NCBI GenBank assembly: GCA_964596345.1
Contig: CAZQSZ010000008.1
Coordinates: 1 to 64,000 of the forward strand
Source of the DNA: CADEDV01 sp964596345
GTDB taxonomy: Bacteria; Bacteroidota; Bacteroidia; Chitinophagales; Chitinophagaceae
Direction: 5' to 3'
Length of the DNA stretch: 64,000 nt
Part shown: positions 25,468-34,499 of the stretch, piece after piece
Layout: each line of letters opens with the position of its first letter
How positions within the stretch are numbered: the stretch's first letter is position 1
Made by a program: the position numbers and the translations under genes
The notes under the pieces: model-generated
Seen by the model: the letters and a program-made list of their open reading frames with translations, nothing else
Database searches by the model: none
What the model was told of the DNA's origin: nothing

Positions 25468-27099
25468 TTAATAGCCGGCATTTTGTGTCAGGTTAGGATT
25501 AGCTGACCTGTTGGCTGCCGGAACAGGGAAAATATTATACTTGCTGTCAACAGCCGTACCGGAAGCCACGCCACCTTTCCAGGGCCACAGGTAAGTACCG
25601 GTCGTGAGTAATCCATAACGGATCAAATCAGTTCTGCGATGCCCCTCCCAGTATAATTCTCTTCCTCTTTCATCCAGGATAAATTGCAGTGTCATTTGAG
25701 CTCCGGTAATATCACCACTTGTATTGCCGTAAGCCCTTCTCCTGATCAGGTTGATATAGTTTAATGCAGTACCGGCGTCGCCACCTGTTCCTCCACGTAA
25801 TACAGCCTCCGCATAAATAAGATAGATCTCTGATAAGCGGAATACGGGGAAATCAACGTCTGAAAAATCACGGTTAGGGTCAGAAGTGGCTGCCGCATCT
25901 GAACGGATATTCCTGTATTTCGCTACATGCAGGCCATTATCAAACTGGCTGATATCGGCAATGGCAATCTGGGCAGGGCTGGTGCCATATTTTGAAGTAG
26001 TGAACATGGCTCTTTTATCAGTTGCCCCTGTCAGATCCGGGAAAAGATCAGCTAATCCCTTAGTGGCCCTGTAACCATACCAGCCACCTCCCACTCCAAA
26101 ATCATTATGATCATCGCCGGAAGCGCAGTGCACAAAAAAAGTTGTGTTACCATAAGATTGTGTACGCAGGCCATCACAGTTGATCGCATACATGAATTCG
26201 TCTTTCCGTTTGTCATTATCCGCCATGAATAACTGGCGGTAATCAGTGTGCAGGCTATATCCGCCGGCAATTACTTTATTGGCATAGCTGATGGCACCGG
26301 TGTAATAAGGGATAGCTCTTGAATCATTGGTAGCAAAGCCCAGGTAAACAGGAGCATTCAAATACATTCTTGCCAATAAGGCCCATGCGGCACCCTGGTC
26401 CACTCGTCCATATTCAATCGTTCTTACCGGGGCAAGGTCGTTCTCAATTGCTTTTAATTCTGTTTCAATAAAAGCAAACAGTTCAGTCCTGCTTTTTTCT
26501 CCCGGCAAAGTGGTACCTACAAGGTTAGTCTCGTCAATAAAAGTGGATTTACCAAAAATGTCCATCATTACCCAATAATTGAAGGCACGCAAAAAACGTA
26601 CTTCTGCCCTGGTGCTTTTGATTGCTGTTGCATCGGCTCCGGTGATGCCCCGGGAAGCAACTTTTTCATCGGTGGATTCACGCAGGTATTCGTTTGCCAC
26701 CATTACATTATAGATCGGGCGGGCATACATTCCTCTCAGGAAAGGATCAGAGCTTGACCACTTGAGGTCATGAAAATCCTTGATGGTCTGGTCATTCCAG
26801 GCTACCACCGCTTCATCAGTAGGTAATTCCTGGCAATTGAAGAAGCCCCGGATAAAAGGAGATTGTGAACCTTCATCGAGACCTTGAATATCAGAGTTTC
26901 CGGCAGGGCCTGCATTACCAGTGCTGGCTAACCCGCCATATACTTTGGCCAGTACCGAACGGTACCCTTCAACAGTGGAATAGGCATTTTCAGAAGTCAG
27001 GTCGTTCTTGGGGAACAGATCCAACTTTTTAGAACAGGACGATAGGGCTAAAACCGCTGCGCCTGTGATAAGTAAATTTTTTATTGATATATGTTTCAT
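25468..27099 (-). CDS. susD: SusD/RagB-family glycan-binding lipoprotein (galactan locus)
   Basis: The protein has 543 residues with lipobox ALSSC. The N-terminal segment KLDLFPKNDLTSENAYSTVEGYRSVLAKVYGGLA and the C-terminal FILDERGRELYWEGHRRTDLIRYG, ending ANPNLTQNAGY, are diagnostic of SusD/RagB. It forms the lid of the SusC transporter and binds oligosaccharides at the outer surface. It begins 18 bases after susC. The neighbouring GH53 and galK genes indicate galacto-oligosaccharide as cargo. The symbol denotes the family, not orthology to starch SusD. Confidence 0.95.
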   Translation of the reverse strand: MKHISIKNLLITGAAVLALSSCSKKLDLFPKNDLTSENAYSTVEGYRSVLAKVYGGLASTGNAGPAGNSDIQGLDEGSQSPFIRGFFNCQELPTDEAVVAWNDQTIKDFHDLKWSSSDPFLRGMYARPIYNVMVANEYLRESTDEKVASRGITGADATAIKSTRAEVRFLRAFNYWVMMDIFGKSTFIDETNLVGTTLPGEKSRTELFAFIETELKAIENDLAPVRTIEYGRVDQGAAWALLARMYLNAPVYLGFATNDSRAIPYYTGAISYANKVIAGGYSLHTDYRQLFMADNDKRKDEFMYAINCDGLRTQSYGNTTFFVHCASGDDHNDFGVGGGWYGYRATKGLADLFPDLTGATDKRAMFTTSKYGTSPAQIAIADISQFDNGLHVAKYRNIRSDAAATSDPNRDFSDVDFPVFRLSEIYLIYAEAVLRGGTGGDAGTALNYINLIRRRAYGNTSGDITGAQMTLQFILDERGRELYWEGHRRTDLIRYGLLTTGTYLWPWKGGVASGTAVDSKYNIFPVPAANRSANPNLTQNAGY

Positions 27100-27117
27100 T
27101 GCTCAATAATTTATTGG

Positions 27118-30093
27118 TTAGAAATCAAAATTGAATCCAAGGGAGAATATCCTTGGTCTTGGATAAATATTGTTGTCAACACCACTGTCACCCGCATTTT
27201 CCGGATCTAACCCTTCATAATTAGAAATCACGAATACGTTCTGCACACTTGCATTTACCCGCATGGTCGCTTTATTGTTTAATATCTTACCTATGTTATA
27301 ACCGAGGTTGATATTATCCAGGCGGAAGAAGGAAGCGTTAGAAATATAATAGTCAGAAATATACTGGTTATTAGAGAACAATGTCTGGTTGTAATTGGTT
27401 GACGCATTACCGATAAAATTGATCGGGTTTTTGATAGCCCTGATCACACCATTGTTGGAAAAGAAATTGTTGTAGAGATAATTGCCAAAAGCACCATGCG
27501 CCGCCAAACCAAAACTAAATTGCTTGTAAGTAACCTGGGTGTTCATACCCAGTAATACATCTGCAGCAGGTTTTTTGTACAGGTACCTGTCATCGGCATT
27601 GATGATACCGTCCCGGTTGATGTCTTCATACAATCCTTCAATAGGAGCACCGTCCTTATTATAAATTTGTTTGTACACATTAAAGGTATAAGGACTGTAT
27701 CCCACTGCATGAATACCAATCCGGTTACCCGTACCACCGGAGATACCACTTACTTCCTGCCCTTTAAAATTCGGGTCAGGGTTTTTCAGCAGGTTGGTGA
27801 TCTTTGCATTATTATAGGTATAGTTCACACCAAAATCCCAGGTCAGATCTCTTGTTTTGATGGGTGTTGTATTCAGAGTGAACTCAACACCTTTACTTTC
27901 CACATTACCTACGTTGGTAGTGATCTCGTTTACAAAGTTCGCTCCCGGAGCCACTGTTACATTCGCCAGCAGGTCTTCTGTTTTCCGGAAATAATAATCC
28001 ACAGCACCGGATATCCTGTTGTTAAAGAATCCGAAATCCAAACCAATATTAGATGTGGTTGTAGTCTCCCATCTCAGGAAAGGATCATATCCCTCAGGAC
28101 GCAGGTAGCTTACGTAAGTATTACCAAACTGGTATTGTGCTCCATTTGTACTTACACTGTAACGGGGCAGGTAGGAGTAATATCCAATGCCATCCTGTTG
28201 ACCGGTGATACCCCAGCCAAGACGGAGTTTCAGTTCAGACAGGAAAGAAACATTCTTAAAGAACTCATCTCTTACTTTCCAGGCAGCAGCAACTGCAGGA
28301 AAGTAACCTATACGATCATCCGGGTTCAGTTTTGAACTCGCATCACTCCGGATAGAGGCAGTGAGCAGGTATTTATCATGGAACGTAAAGTTTACACGAC
28401 CGAGATAGGATTCCAGGCGGAATTCTGCTTCGTCATCCGGGAAATTAGGTGTGCTATTCGGAACCAGTGAACCATCTTGTCCGTAAGCAGCAAAATTATT
28501 CGTGTTAGTGCGGAAAGCCTGGTAGCTATGCCCTACTAATACATCGATCTTACTGCGGATGCTTTTTAATTCTTTAGTATAGAATAACTGTACATCTGCC
28601 AGTGTATTGGTTTTCTTTTGTTCGTAATGAACGAACCGTCCTCTTGTTTTATAATTCGTCGCAGATGTGGAATCAATATTATCATCCCCGCTGCCGCTGG
28701 CATAGTCAATACCCAGGTTCACTAACACATGCAGATCAGGGAAGAAATGTAATTTATAATCAAGTTGCACATTGCTGATTATCCTGTTCAGTTTGGATGT
28801 ATTATCCCGCAGGTTCAGCAAAGCCACCGGGTTGCGGGTGGACAGGTCAATTGGATTACCATCTGCCTGCAGCCATTCATAATAACCACCCCAGTTTTTA
28901 TTGCCTGAGTAAACCGGTTTGGTAGGGTCAAAAGCAATAGCAGAACCGATAGCACCCTCATCTGCAAAATTGTTTTGTGTCTGGCTGGCTTTGGCTGATA
29001 AATTCACAGACAAGTGGTCCTTAAAGAACTTGGGAGAGAGGTTCAATGCAGTTGACAACCTGGTGAAATTATTGGTCTTCAGTATACCATCCTGGTTCAG
29101 GTAACCGAGAGATAACCTGAACGGCATATTGGCCACACTGCCGCTTGCACTGATCGTATTATCTATACCAATCGCAGACTGGTATATCTCATCCTGCCAG
29201 TTCGTATTGGCAGTACCCAAAAGATTCTTGTAGGTATTATTTCCCGTTGCTGCTGCATCGGCATTGATAATACTCCTGATCTCATCACCGGAAAATACAT
29301 CTACTTTTTTACCAATCACTCCCACAGAGAACTGGTTATTATAGTTGAATTTCAGCTTACCCTTCACACCCTTCTTGGTGGTAATGATCAGCACTCCGTT
29401 AGAAGCTCTCGAACCGTATAAAGCGGTGGCAGAAGCATCCTTCAGAACACTCATGGATTCAATATCATTAGGGTTAATGGTGTTTAACAGGTTGGCAGAA
29501 CCAGCAATACCGTTTCCTTCCACCGGAACTCCATCAATAACGATCAGCGGATCATTGCTGGCATTCAGGGAAGCCCCACCGCGGATACGGATACGGCTGC
29601 CACCACCTGCGGAACCACCACCGGTGGTAATCTGCAAACCGGCTACTTTTCCCTGCAGCAACTGTTCAGGAGAGTTAATATTTCCTTTTTGGAAATCTTT
29701 GGAAGAAACGGAAGTAACAGAACCAGTCAGGTCTGTCTTGCGGCGGGTACCATAAGCCACCACCACGATCTCTCCCAATGCAGCATTATTAACCACCAGG
29801 GAAACATTCACTGTTGTTTTCCCCTCAATAGATACCTCCTGGGTGGTATACCCCACAGAAGAAAACACCAGCGTTGTAGCTGAAGCCGGTACACTGACAC
29901 TGAAGGAACCATCTGCTGTTGTGGATGATCCTTTGGTAGTTCCCTTAACGGATACAGTTACACCAGCCACTCCTGCACCATCCTTGGTGTCAGTGACTTT
30001 ACCTGTGATAACTTTGTCCTGGGAATAAGAAATTAGAGAGAGCAAAAGCACTGTGCACAGCACAACCGCTTTGAGCAAGTTTCTGCATGACAT
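27118..30093 (-). CDS. susC: SusC/RagA-family TonB-dependent transporter (galactan locus)
   Basis: The protein has 991 residues. The ATG at 30093 (MSCRNLLKAVV) is preferred to a TTG two codons upstream. After the signal peptide comes a carboxypeptidase-regulatory-like domain (ITGKVTDTKDGAGVAGVTVSVKG), a plug with the SusC-specific LRIRGxxS-like segment and VIDGVPVEGNG, then a 22-strand barrel ending FSLGFNFDF. It imports galacto-oligosaccharides across the outer membrane with energy from TonB. It is the first gene of the locus; a LacI-like site touches its start codon. Confidence 0.96.
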   Translation of the reverse strand: MSCRNLLKAVVLCTVLLLSLISYSQDKVITGKVTDTKDGAGVAGVTVSVKGTTKGSSTTADGSFSVSVPASATTLVFSSVGYTTQEVSIEGKTTVNVSLVVNNAALGEIVVVAYGTRRKTDLTGSVTSVSSKDFQKGNINSPEQLLQGKVAGLQITTGGGSAGGGSRIRIRGGASLNASNDPLIVIDGVPVEGNGIAGSANLLNTINPNDIESMSVLKDASATALYGSRASNGVLIITTKKGVKGKLKFNYNNQFSVGVIGKKVDVFSGDEIRSIINADAAATGNNTYKNLLGTANTNWQDEIYQSAIGIDNTISASGSVANMPFRLSLGYLNQDGILKTNNFTRLSTALNLSPKFFKDHLSVNLSAKASQTQNNFADEGAIGSAIAFDPTKPVYSGNKNWGGYYEWLQADGNPIDLSTRNPVALLNLRDNTSKLNRIISNVQLDYKLHFFPDLHVLVNLGIDYASGSGDDNIDSTSATNYKTRGRFVHYEQKKTNTLADVQLFYTKELKSIRSKIDVLVGHSYQAFRTNTNNFAAYGQDGSLVPNSTPNFPDDEAEFRLESYLGRVNFTFHDKYLLTASIRSDASSKLNPDDRIGYFPAVAAAWKVRDEFFKNVSFLSELKLRLGWGITGQQDGIGYYSYLPRYSVSTNGAQYQFGNTYVSYLRPEGYDPFLRWETTTTSNIGLDFGFFNNRISGAVDYYFRKTEDLLANVTVAPGANFVNEITTNVGNVESKGVEFTLNTTPIKTRDLTWDFGVNYTYNNAKITNLLKNPDPNFKGQEVSGISGGTGNRIGIHAVGYSPYTFNVYKQIYNKDGAPIEGLYEDINRDGIINADDRYLYKKPAADVLLGMNTQVTYKQFSFGLAAHGAFGNYLYNNFFSNNGVIRAIKNPINFIGNASTNYNQTLFSNNQYISDYYISNASFFRLDNINLGYNIGKILNNKATMRVNASVQNVFVISNYEGLDPENAGDSGVDNNIYPRPRIFSLGFNFDF

Positions 30094-30095
30094 AA

Positions 30096-30106
30096 GCAAT
30101 CATTAA
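30096..30106. promoter_or_regulatory. Degenerate LacI-type site at the first susC start
   Basis: GCAATCATTAA lies two bases from the susC ATG. The left half GCAAT matches the other sites in the window, and the spacing to ATG (CATAAGCAATC) is identical to the second susC at 61599. The central CG is replaced by CA and the right half is poor, so binding is uncertain. Confidence 0.35.
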
Positions 30107-30135
30107 GAGTTTAGCAATTCGATTCTTCTAACTAC

Positions 30136-30160
30136 ACATTGTGTATTTAGAACACAATGT
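30136..30160. promoter_or_regulatory. Inverted repeat in the susC/GH65 intergenic region
   Basis: ACATTGTGT (30136-30144) and ACACAATGT (30152-30160) are perfect 9-bp arms around seven bases. The 16 bases 30140-30155 (TGTGTATTTAGAACAC) match 61832-61847 upstream of the other susC at 14 of 16 positions. It may be a binding site for a shared regulator. The rest of 30107-30468 holds the LacI-type sites at 30395-30419 and nothing else I can identify. Confidence 0.5.
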
Positions 30161-30394
30161 TAACACTTTTTTGATTCTTTCAAAAATTATTTCAGGACTA
30201 CTGAGGAAAATCATGCCCGGCTAAACCTGCACTGGCAGCGAGTTTAAGGAAGATCAGCCCTCAAGAACAAAAGATTAGACAAACCAGGGACCTGTTTCCG
30301 CGGCTCAAAAAACGGGAAAAGAAGTCCTGAAAGAACAGCTTTTCAGCCCGGGGACAGGATGCTGCTGAGTTGATCATACCGAAAATTATCAACT

Positions 30395-30419
30395 GCAATC
30401 GTTTGGGGCATACGATTGA
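30395..30419 (+). promoter_or_regulatory. LacI-type operator pair upstream of GH65
   Basis: GCAATCGTTTG (30395-30405) is a good match to GCAAnCGnTTGC. A second partial site with half CGATTG (30413-30418) is centred 13 bases away. They lie 50-75 bases before the GH65 start, where a repressor would block transcription. Confidence 0.5.
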
Positions 30420-30468
30420 ATTAATAATACAGCATCTTTAATATCATTTGCTAACGAAAACTGCTTGT

Positions 30469-32502
30469 ATGTTCCTGAGAATATTCATTTTCCCGGTTCT
30501 GTTTTTTATTTCCCTCCAGGGCATTGCTCAAATTGATCCCTGGAAAATCAACACCAGTTCCATCAAACAGTCTGACTATTACGGGGTAACGGTCGCCAAC
30601 GGTATGCTGGGTATCGTTTCTTCACCCGAGCCGTTTAAAGTAAAGGATGTGGTACTCGCTGGTGCATATGATCTGTATGGAAGGGGAAGGGTAAGTAATT
30701 TTCTCCGCAGCTTCAATTTACTCAATATGTACCTCGAAATTGATGGCCGCAGGATCAGTACGAATGATGCACAAAACATGAAACAGGAACTGGATATGAA
30801 ACAAGCCAGTTTCAATACGCAATTCGATCATGGTGATAAAGCCAGTGTCAGCTATACTTATTATTCATTACGCCATCTTCCGTTCACCGTATTAATGGAC
30901 GTCAGTATTACTGCCAAAAAAGATATTACCATCACCGGTGCCAGTGTAATGGAAGCCCCGGATGCACTAAAAGATGTACAGAATTATTATAACGAGATTG
31001 ACCGGCCACATGTGGTGATCAGTTTACTGACTTCTTCCGCTAAAAGCCCAACAGGTAAATTACTCATGTGTGCTTCCAATACTTTTTTGTTCAGTGAAGA
31101 GCATGGTCATGAACCAAGAGTGATCCATGAAATGTGGGATAACAATATGCACCTGATGAAATTCTCCAAAAAGATCAAAGCAGGAGAAACCTATCGTTTC
31201 TCCATTGCCGGTACATCCATTACTTCTGCCCATCATGATGATCCGTTGAATGAAGCTGAACGTTCCGCCATCTTTGCCAAACTGGAAGGAAGAGAACGGC
31301 TGCTCAGCTTTCATCAAAAAGCATGGGATGAATTATGGAAAAGCGATATCAAAATAGAAGGCGATGACCAGGCACAGCAGGACATACACAGTATGCTCTA
31401 TCATTTATATTCCTTTACAAGGGAAGGAACATCTCTATCACCTTCTCCAATGGGTTTAAGCGGGTTGGGATATAACGGGCATGTTTTCTGGGATACAGAA
31501 TTATGGATGTATCCAGCTATACTTGCTTTACATCCTGAGTTGGCAAAAAGTATGATCGAATACCGCTACCAGCGGCTGGAAGCTGCCAAGCGCAATGCTT
31601 TTAGTAAAGGTTATAAAGGGGCGATGTATCCCTGGGAAAGTGCTGAAACGGGTGTGGAAGAAACTCCTGTATGGGCCTTAAGCGGGCCGTTTGAACATCA
31701 TATCACTGCTTGTGTGGCAATTGCAGCCTGGAATTATTACTGCGTAACGCAGGATAAAAACTGGCTGAAAGAAAAGGGCTGGCCCATCCTGTCTGCCACT
31801 GCCGATTTCTGGGCCAGCAGGGTGGAAAGAAACGGGCCCGGTCATTATGATATAAAGAATGTGGTGGCTGCAGATGAATGGGCAGAGAATGTTGACAATA
31901 ATGCATTCACCAACGCTGCGGCTAAAGCTAATCTTCAATTTGCCACCGAAGCTGCAAAAATTCTTGGTCTTGTACCCACGGCAGACTGGATGAATGTGGC
32001 TATGAATATCCCTGTTTTAAAGTTTCCTGACGGAGTGACGAGGGAACATGCAACATATAAAGGAGAAGGTATCAAGCAAGCTGATGTTAACCTGTTGGCT
32101 TACCCGTTAAAAGAGATCACCGATCCTAAACAGATCCGGAAAGACCTGGAGTATTACGAAACCCGGGTACCTGACGAAGGAACCCCGGCCATGACACAAG
32201 CGGTATTTACAACTTTATATGCCCGGTTAGGTGATGCTGATAAAGCTTACCATTGGTTCAAAGAGGCATACCTGCCTAACCTTAATCCGCCTTTCCGGGT
32301 GATCGCTGAGACGAAAGGCGGTACTAATCCCTATTTTGCCACTGGTGCAGGAGGGGTGTTACAAAGTGTGCTGATGGGATTTGGGGGATTGGAAATCACT
32401 CCGAAAGGAATCATCCAGGTAAAATCAGTATTACCAAAGCACTGGAAAAGCCTTACCATTACAGGGGTTGGGCCTGAAAAAAAATCCTATATTGTGAAAT
32501 AA
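30469..32502 (+). CDS. Secreted GH65 alpha-glucosidase (kojibiose-hydrolase-like)
   Basis: The protein has 677 residues. The ATG at 30469 gives the signal peptide MFLRIFIFPVLFFISLQGIAQ; a TTG at 30448 would spoil it. The GH65 barrel signature is LGYNGHVFWDTELWMYPAILALHPELAKSM in two parts, then the MYPWESAETGVEETP segment. The acid is Glu470 (AADEWAEN). A second Glu at 614 (IAETKGGTNPYF) is the expected general base of hydrolytic members. The 144-residue spacing agrees with the spacing I recall for the Flavobacterium johnsoniae alpha-1,2-glucosidase FjGH65A, and phosphorylases lack this base. So hydrolysis of an alpha-glucoside such as kojibiose is favoured over phosphorolysis. Confidence 0.85.
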   Translation: MFLRIFIFPVLFFISLQGIAQIDPWKINTSSIKQSDYYGVTVANGMLGIVSSPEPFKVKDVVLAGAYDLYGRGRVSNFLRSFNLLNMYLEIDGRRISTNDAQNMKQELDMKQASFNTQFDHGDKASVSYTYYSLRHLPFTVLMDVSITAKKDITITGASVMEAPDALKDVQNYYNEIDRPHVVISLLTSSAKSPTGKLLMCASNTFLFSEEHGHEPRVIHEMWDNNMHLMKFSKKIKAGETYRFSIAGTSITSAHHDDPLNEAERSAIFAKLEGRERLLSFHQKAWDELWKSDIKIEGDDQAQQDIHSMLYHLYSFTREGTSLSPSPMGLSGLGYNGHVFWDTELWMYPAILALHPELAKSMIEYRYQRLEAAKRNAFSKGYKGAMYPWESAETGVEETPVWALSGPFEHHITACVAIAAWNYYCVTQDKNWLKEKGWPILSATADFWASRVERNGPGHYDIKNVVAADEWAENVDNNAFTNAAAKANLQFATEAAKILGLVPTADWMNVAMNIPVLKFPDGVTREHATYKGEGIKQADVNLLAYPLKEITDPKQIRKDLEYYETRVPDEGTPAMTQAVFTTLYARLGDADKAYHWFKEAYLPNLNPPFRVIAETKGGTNPYFATGAGGVLQSVLMGFGGLEITPKGIIQVKSVLPKHWKSLTITGVGPEKKSYIVK

Positions 32503-32524
32503 TCTAACGGGACGATTCACTGCT

Positions 32525-33079
32525 TTGAGAAAGATAATTGCCATATTATTAATCTTCATTCTTCTCTTCAACATCGGGGGTTACAGGATTGTTATTGCTC
32601 TTATGCAGGACAGGGCCGACCAGCAACTGGAAACTTTGCTGGATAACAGTGAATATGATGAGTCCCAACTGGTGGAGATCAAAGTGGCGATGAATATGCC
32701 TTACCAGCAACGCTTCACAGAATATGAAAGACATTATGGCGAAATTGAAATAGACGGTGTTGCTTATACCTATGTGAAAAAGAAGATAGAAGGCGATGTG
32801 GTTACTTTTAAGTGCATTGCCAACCAGTCGAAGCAGCAGTTGAAGGATATGAACCATAATATCACTAAAAGTAATAGCGCTGCGAATGAGAACCAGCCAG
32901 GCCCTGGCAAACAACAACCCGTTTCTTTTGCAAAAAAAATACTCAGTGAGTACGATGATCAGTTTTTGTTTGCATTACCCAAAAGCGAAACTGATCCGTC
33001 AATAGCTCATATTGCCAGCTATCAATTCAATATACCCTCTTTCTTAGTACGGGTTCCCCATCAGCCACCCAAATGCTGA
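32525..33079 (+). CDS. Membrane-anchored protein of unknown function
   Basis: The protein has 184 residues with TTG start and one N-terminal helix (IIAILLIFILLFNIGGYRIVIALM). A later ATG start would remove that helix. The rest is polar, with a Pro/Gln/Asn-rich stretch near residue 120 (NENQPGPGKQQP) that looks disordered. It begins 22 bases after GH65 and ends 61 before the first haloperoxidase-like gene. I do not recognise the family. Confidence 0.6.
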   Translation: MRKIIAILLIFILLFNIGGYRIVIALMQDRADQQLETLLDNSEYDESQLVEIKVAMNMPYQQRFTEYERHYGEIEIDGVAYTYVKKKIEGDVVTFKCIANQSKQQLKDMNHNITKSNSAANENQPGPGKQQPVSFAKKILSEYDDQFLFALPKSETDPSIAHIASYQFNIPSFLVRVPHQPPKC

Positions 33080-33140
33080 TGATGCTACACTTTAGTTGCT
33101 GATCCGGATTCCATTTTTATTTACCAATAGATTTTAATTT

Positions 33141-34472
33141 ATGCGAATAGCATTAATGGCTGTTGCTGCATTGATTTTTGTAAGTGCCTGCAATAACAAG
33201 AAGAATGACAATTATAAGAAGATTACCAGCGACCCTTATTTATATGCCAGGACGGTGAAGGAGCTCAATAACGTGGTGATGCAAAATAACTTTCCACCCA
33301 TTATTGCTTCCAGGAATTACCTGTATGCTAATATTGCAGCTTATGAAGTAATTGCTGCCGGCAACCCTTCACAATACCAGTCACTCGCCGGGCAATTGCA
33401 TGAACTGGCTGCTGTTCCTGCGGCAGATACCACAAAAGAGATTGATTTCAACTTTGCCGCCATACTGGCTTTTTGCAAACTCGGCGAAGCCGTTACTTTC
33501 CCGGAAGGAAGTATGCAGGAGTATGTAGACAGCCTGAAAACACTGGTAAAGGATAATGGAATGCCGGCTGATGTATTTAATAATACAGTGGCCTATGCAG
33601 ACGAAGTGGGTAAAGCCGTTCTTGCCTGGAGCAAGAAGGATAATTATGCCCAGACAAGAACAGCACCTAAGTACACGGTGATAGACACCCCGGGCAGGTG
33701 GATTCCTACACCCCCTTCTTATACCCAGGCTTTGGAACCACACTGGAGAGAGATCAGGACCATGGTGATGGACAGCGCTAATATGTTTACCCCGCCACCA
33801 CCGCCTGTATTTAATATGACCGATAAAAAAAGTAAATATTACCAGGAAGTGATGGCGGTAAAAAATGCAGGAGATAGTTTAACAGATGAACAAAAACATA
33901 TCGCCGAATTCTGGGATGACCTGGGTACCAAACTAAATGTCGCAGGACATGTGATGTTTGTATCCAAGAAGTTTTCTCCAACGGGTCACTGGATGAATAT
34001 TGTGGGTATCGCTTCACAAACAGCGAAAGCAGATTTTTCCACTACGGTATACGCTTATACAAAAACAGCTATTGCCATGTTTGATGCCTTTATTCAATGC
34101 TGGGATGAAAAATTCAGGAGTAATGCCGTTCGCCCTGAAACGGTTATCAATAAATATATTGATGCCAACTGGGCACCTTACCTGCAAACACCACCTTTCC
34201 CGGAATACACTTGCGGGCACAGCACGGTTTCATCCGCAGCAGCAGAAGCATTGACCAGCGTATTTGGCGACAACTTCGCTTACACCGATACATCAGAACT
34301 GGAGTTTGGTATTAAAAACCGTTCCTTCACTTCCTTCCGCCAGGCTGCACAAGAAAATAACTGGGCCCGTTTTTACGGAGGAATTCATTTCCATAATTCC
34401 TGCCTGGTCAGTACAGAATATGGAAGAAAAGTCGGAGAGCTGGTGAACCAGCGGCTCCGTATGAAAAAATAA
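33141..34472 (+). CDS. Vanadium-haloperoxidase/PAP2-superfamily lipoprotein 1
   Basis: The protein has 443 residues with lipobox VSAC (Cys17). The active-site pattern K-x6-RP is K324...R331-P332. The usual SGH is CGH at 358-360 (EYTCGHSTVSS). The last motif R-x5-H is R410...H416, but the Asp expected four residues later is Ser420. Family members bind vanadate or phosphate; they act as halide peroxidases or acid phosphatases. The replacement of two positions leaves the activity uncertain. It is followed 27 bases later by an outer-membrane barrel and then a second family member. Confidence 0.85.
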   Translation: MRIALMAVAALIFVSACNNKKNDNYKKITSDPYLYARTVKELNNVVMQNNFPPIIASRNYLYANIAAYEVIAAGNPSQYQSLAGQLHELAAVPAADTTKEIDFNFAAILAFCKLGEAVTFPEGSMQEYVDSLKTLVKDNGMPADVFNNTVAYADEVGKAVLAWSKKDNYAQTRTAPKYTVIDTPGRWIPTPPSYTQALEPHWREIRTMVMDSANMFTPPPPPVFNMTDKKSKYYQEVMAVKNAGDSLTDEQKHIAEFWDDLGTKLNVAGHVMFVSKKFSPTGHWMNIVGIASQTAKADFSTTVYAYTKTAIAMFDAFIQCWDEKFRSNAVRPETVINKYIDANWAPYLQTPPFPEYTCGHSTVSSAAAEALTSVFGDNFAYTDTSELEFGIKNRSFTSFRQAAQENNWARFYGGIHFHNSCLVSTEYGRKVGELVNQRLRMKK

Positions 34473-34499
34473 TTGATCACGAAAACCAACGATTTTACA

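Noticed and set aside
27667..28335. 222-codon plus-strand frame inside susC
   Set aside because: Antisense to the barrel of a certain SusC gene; no recognisable domain.
34484..34499. AACGATT close to the ATG at 34500, like the LacI sites
   Set aside because: The following bases are TTAC rather than GC, and the gene lies inside an operon.
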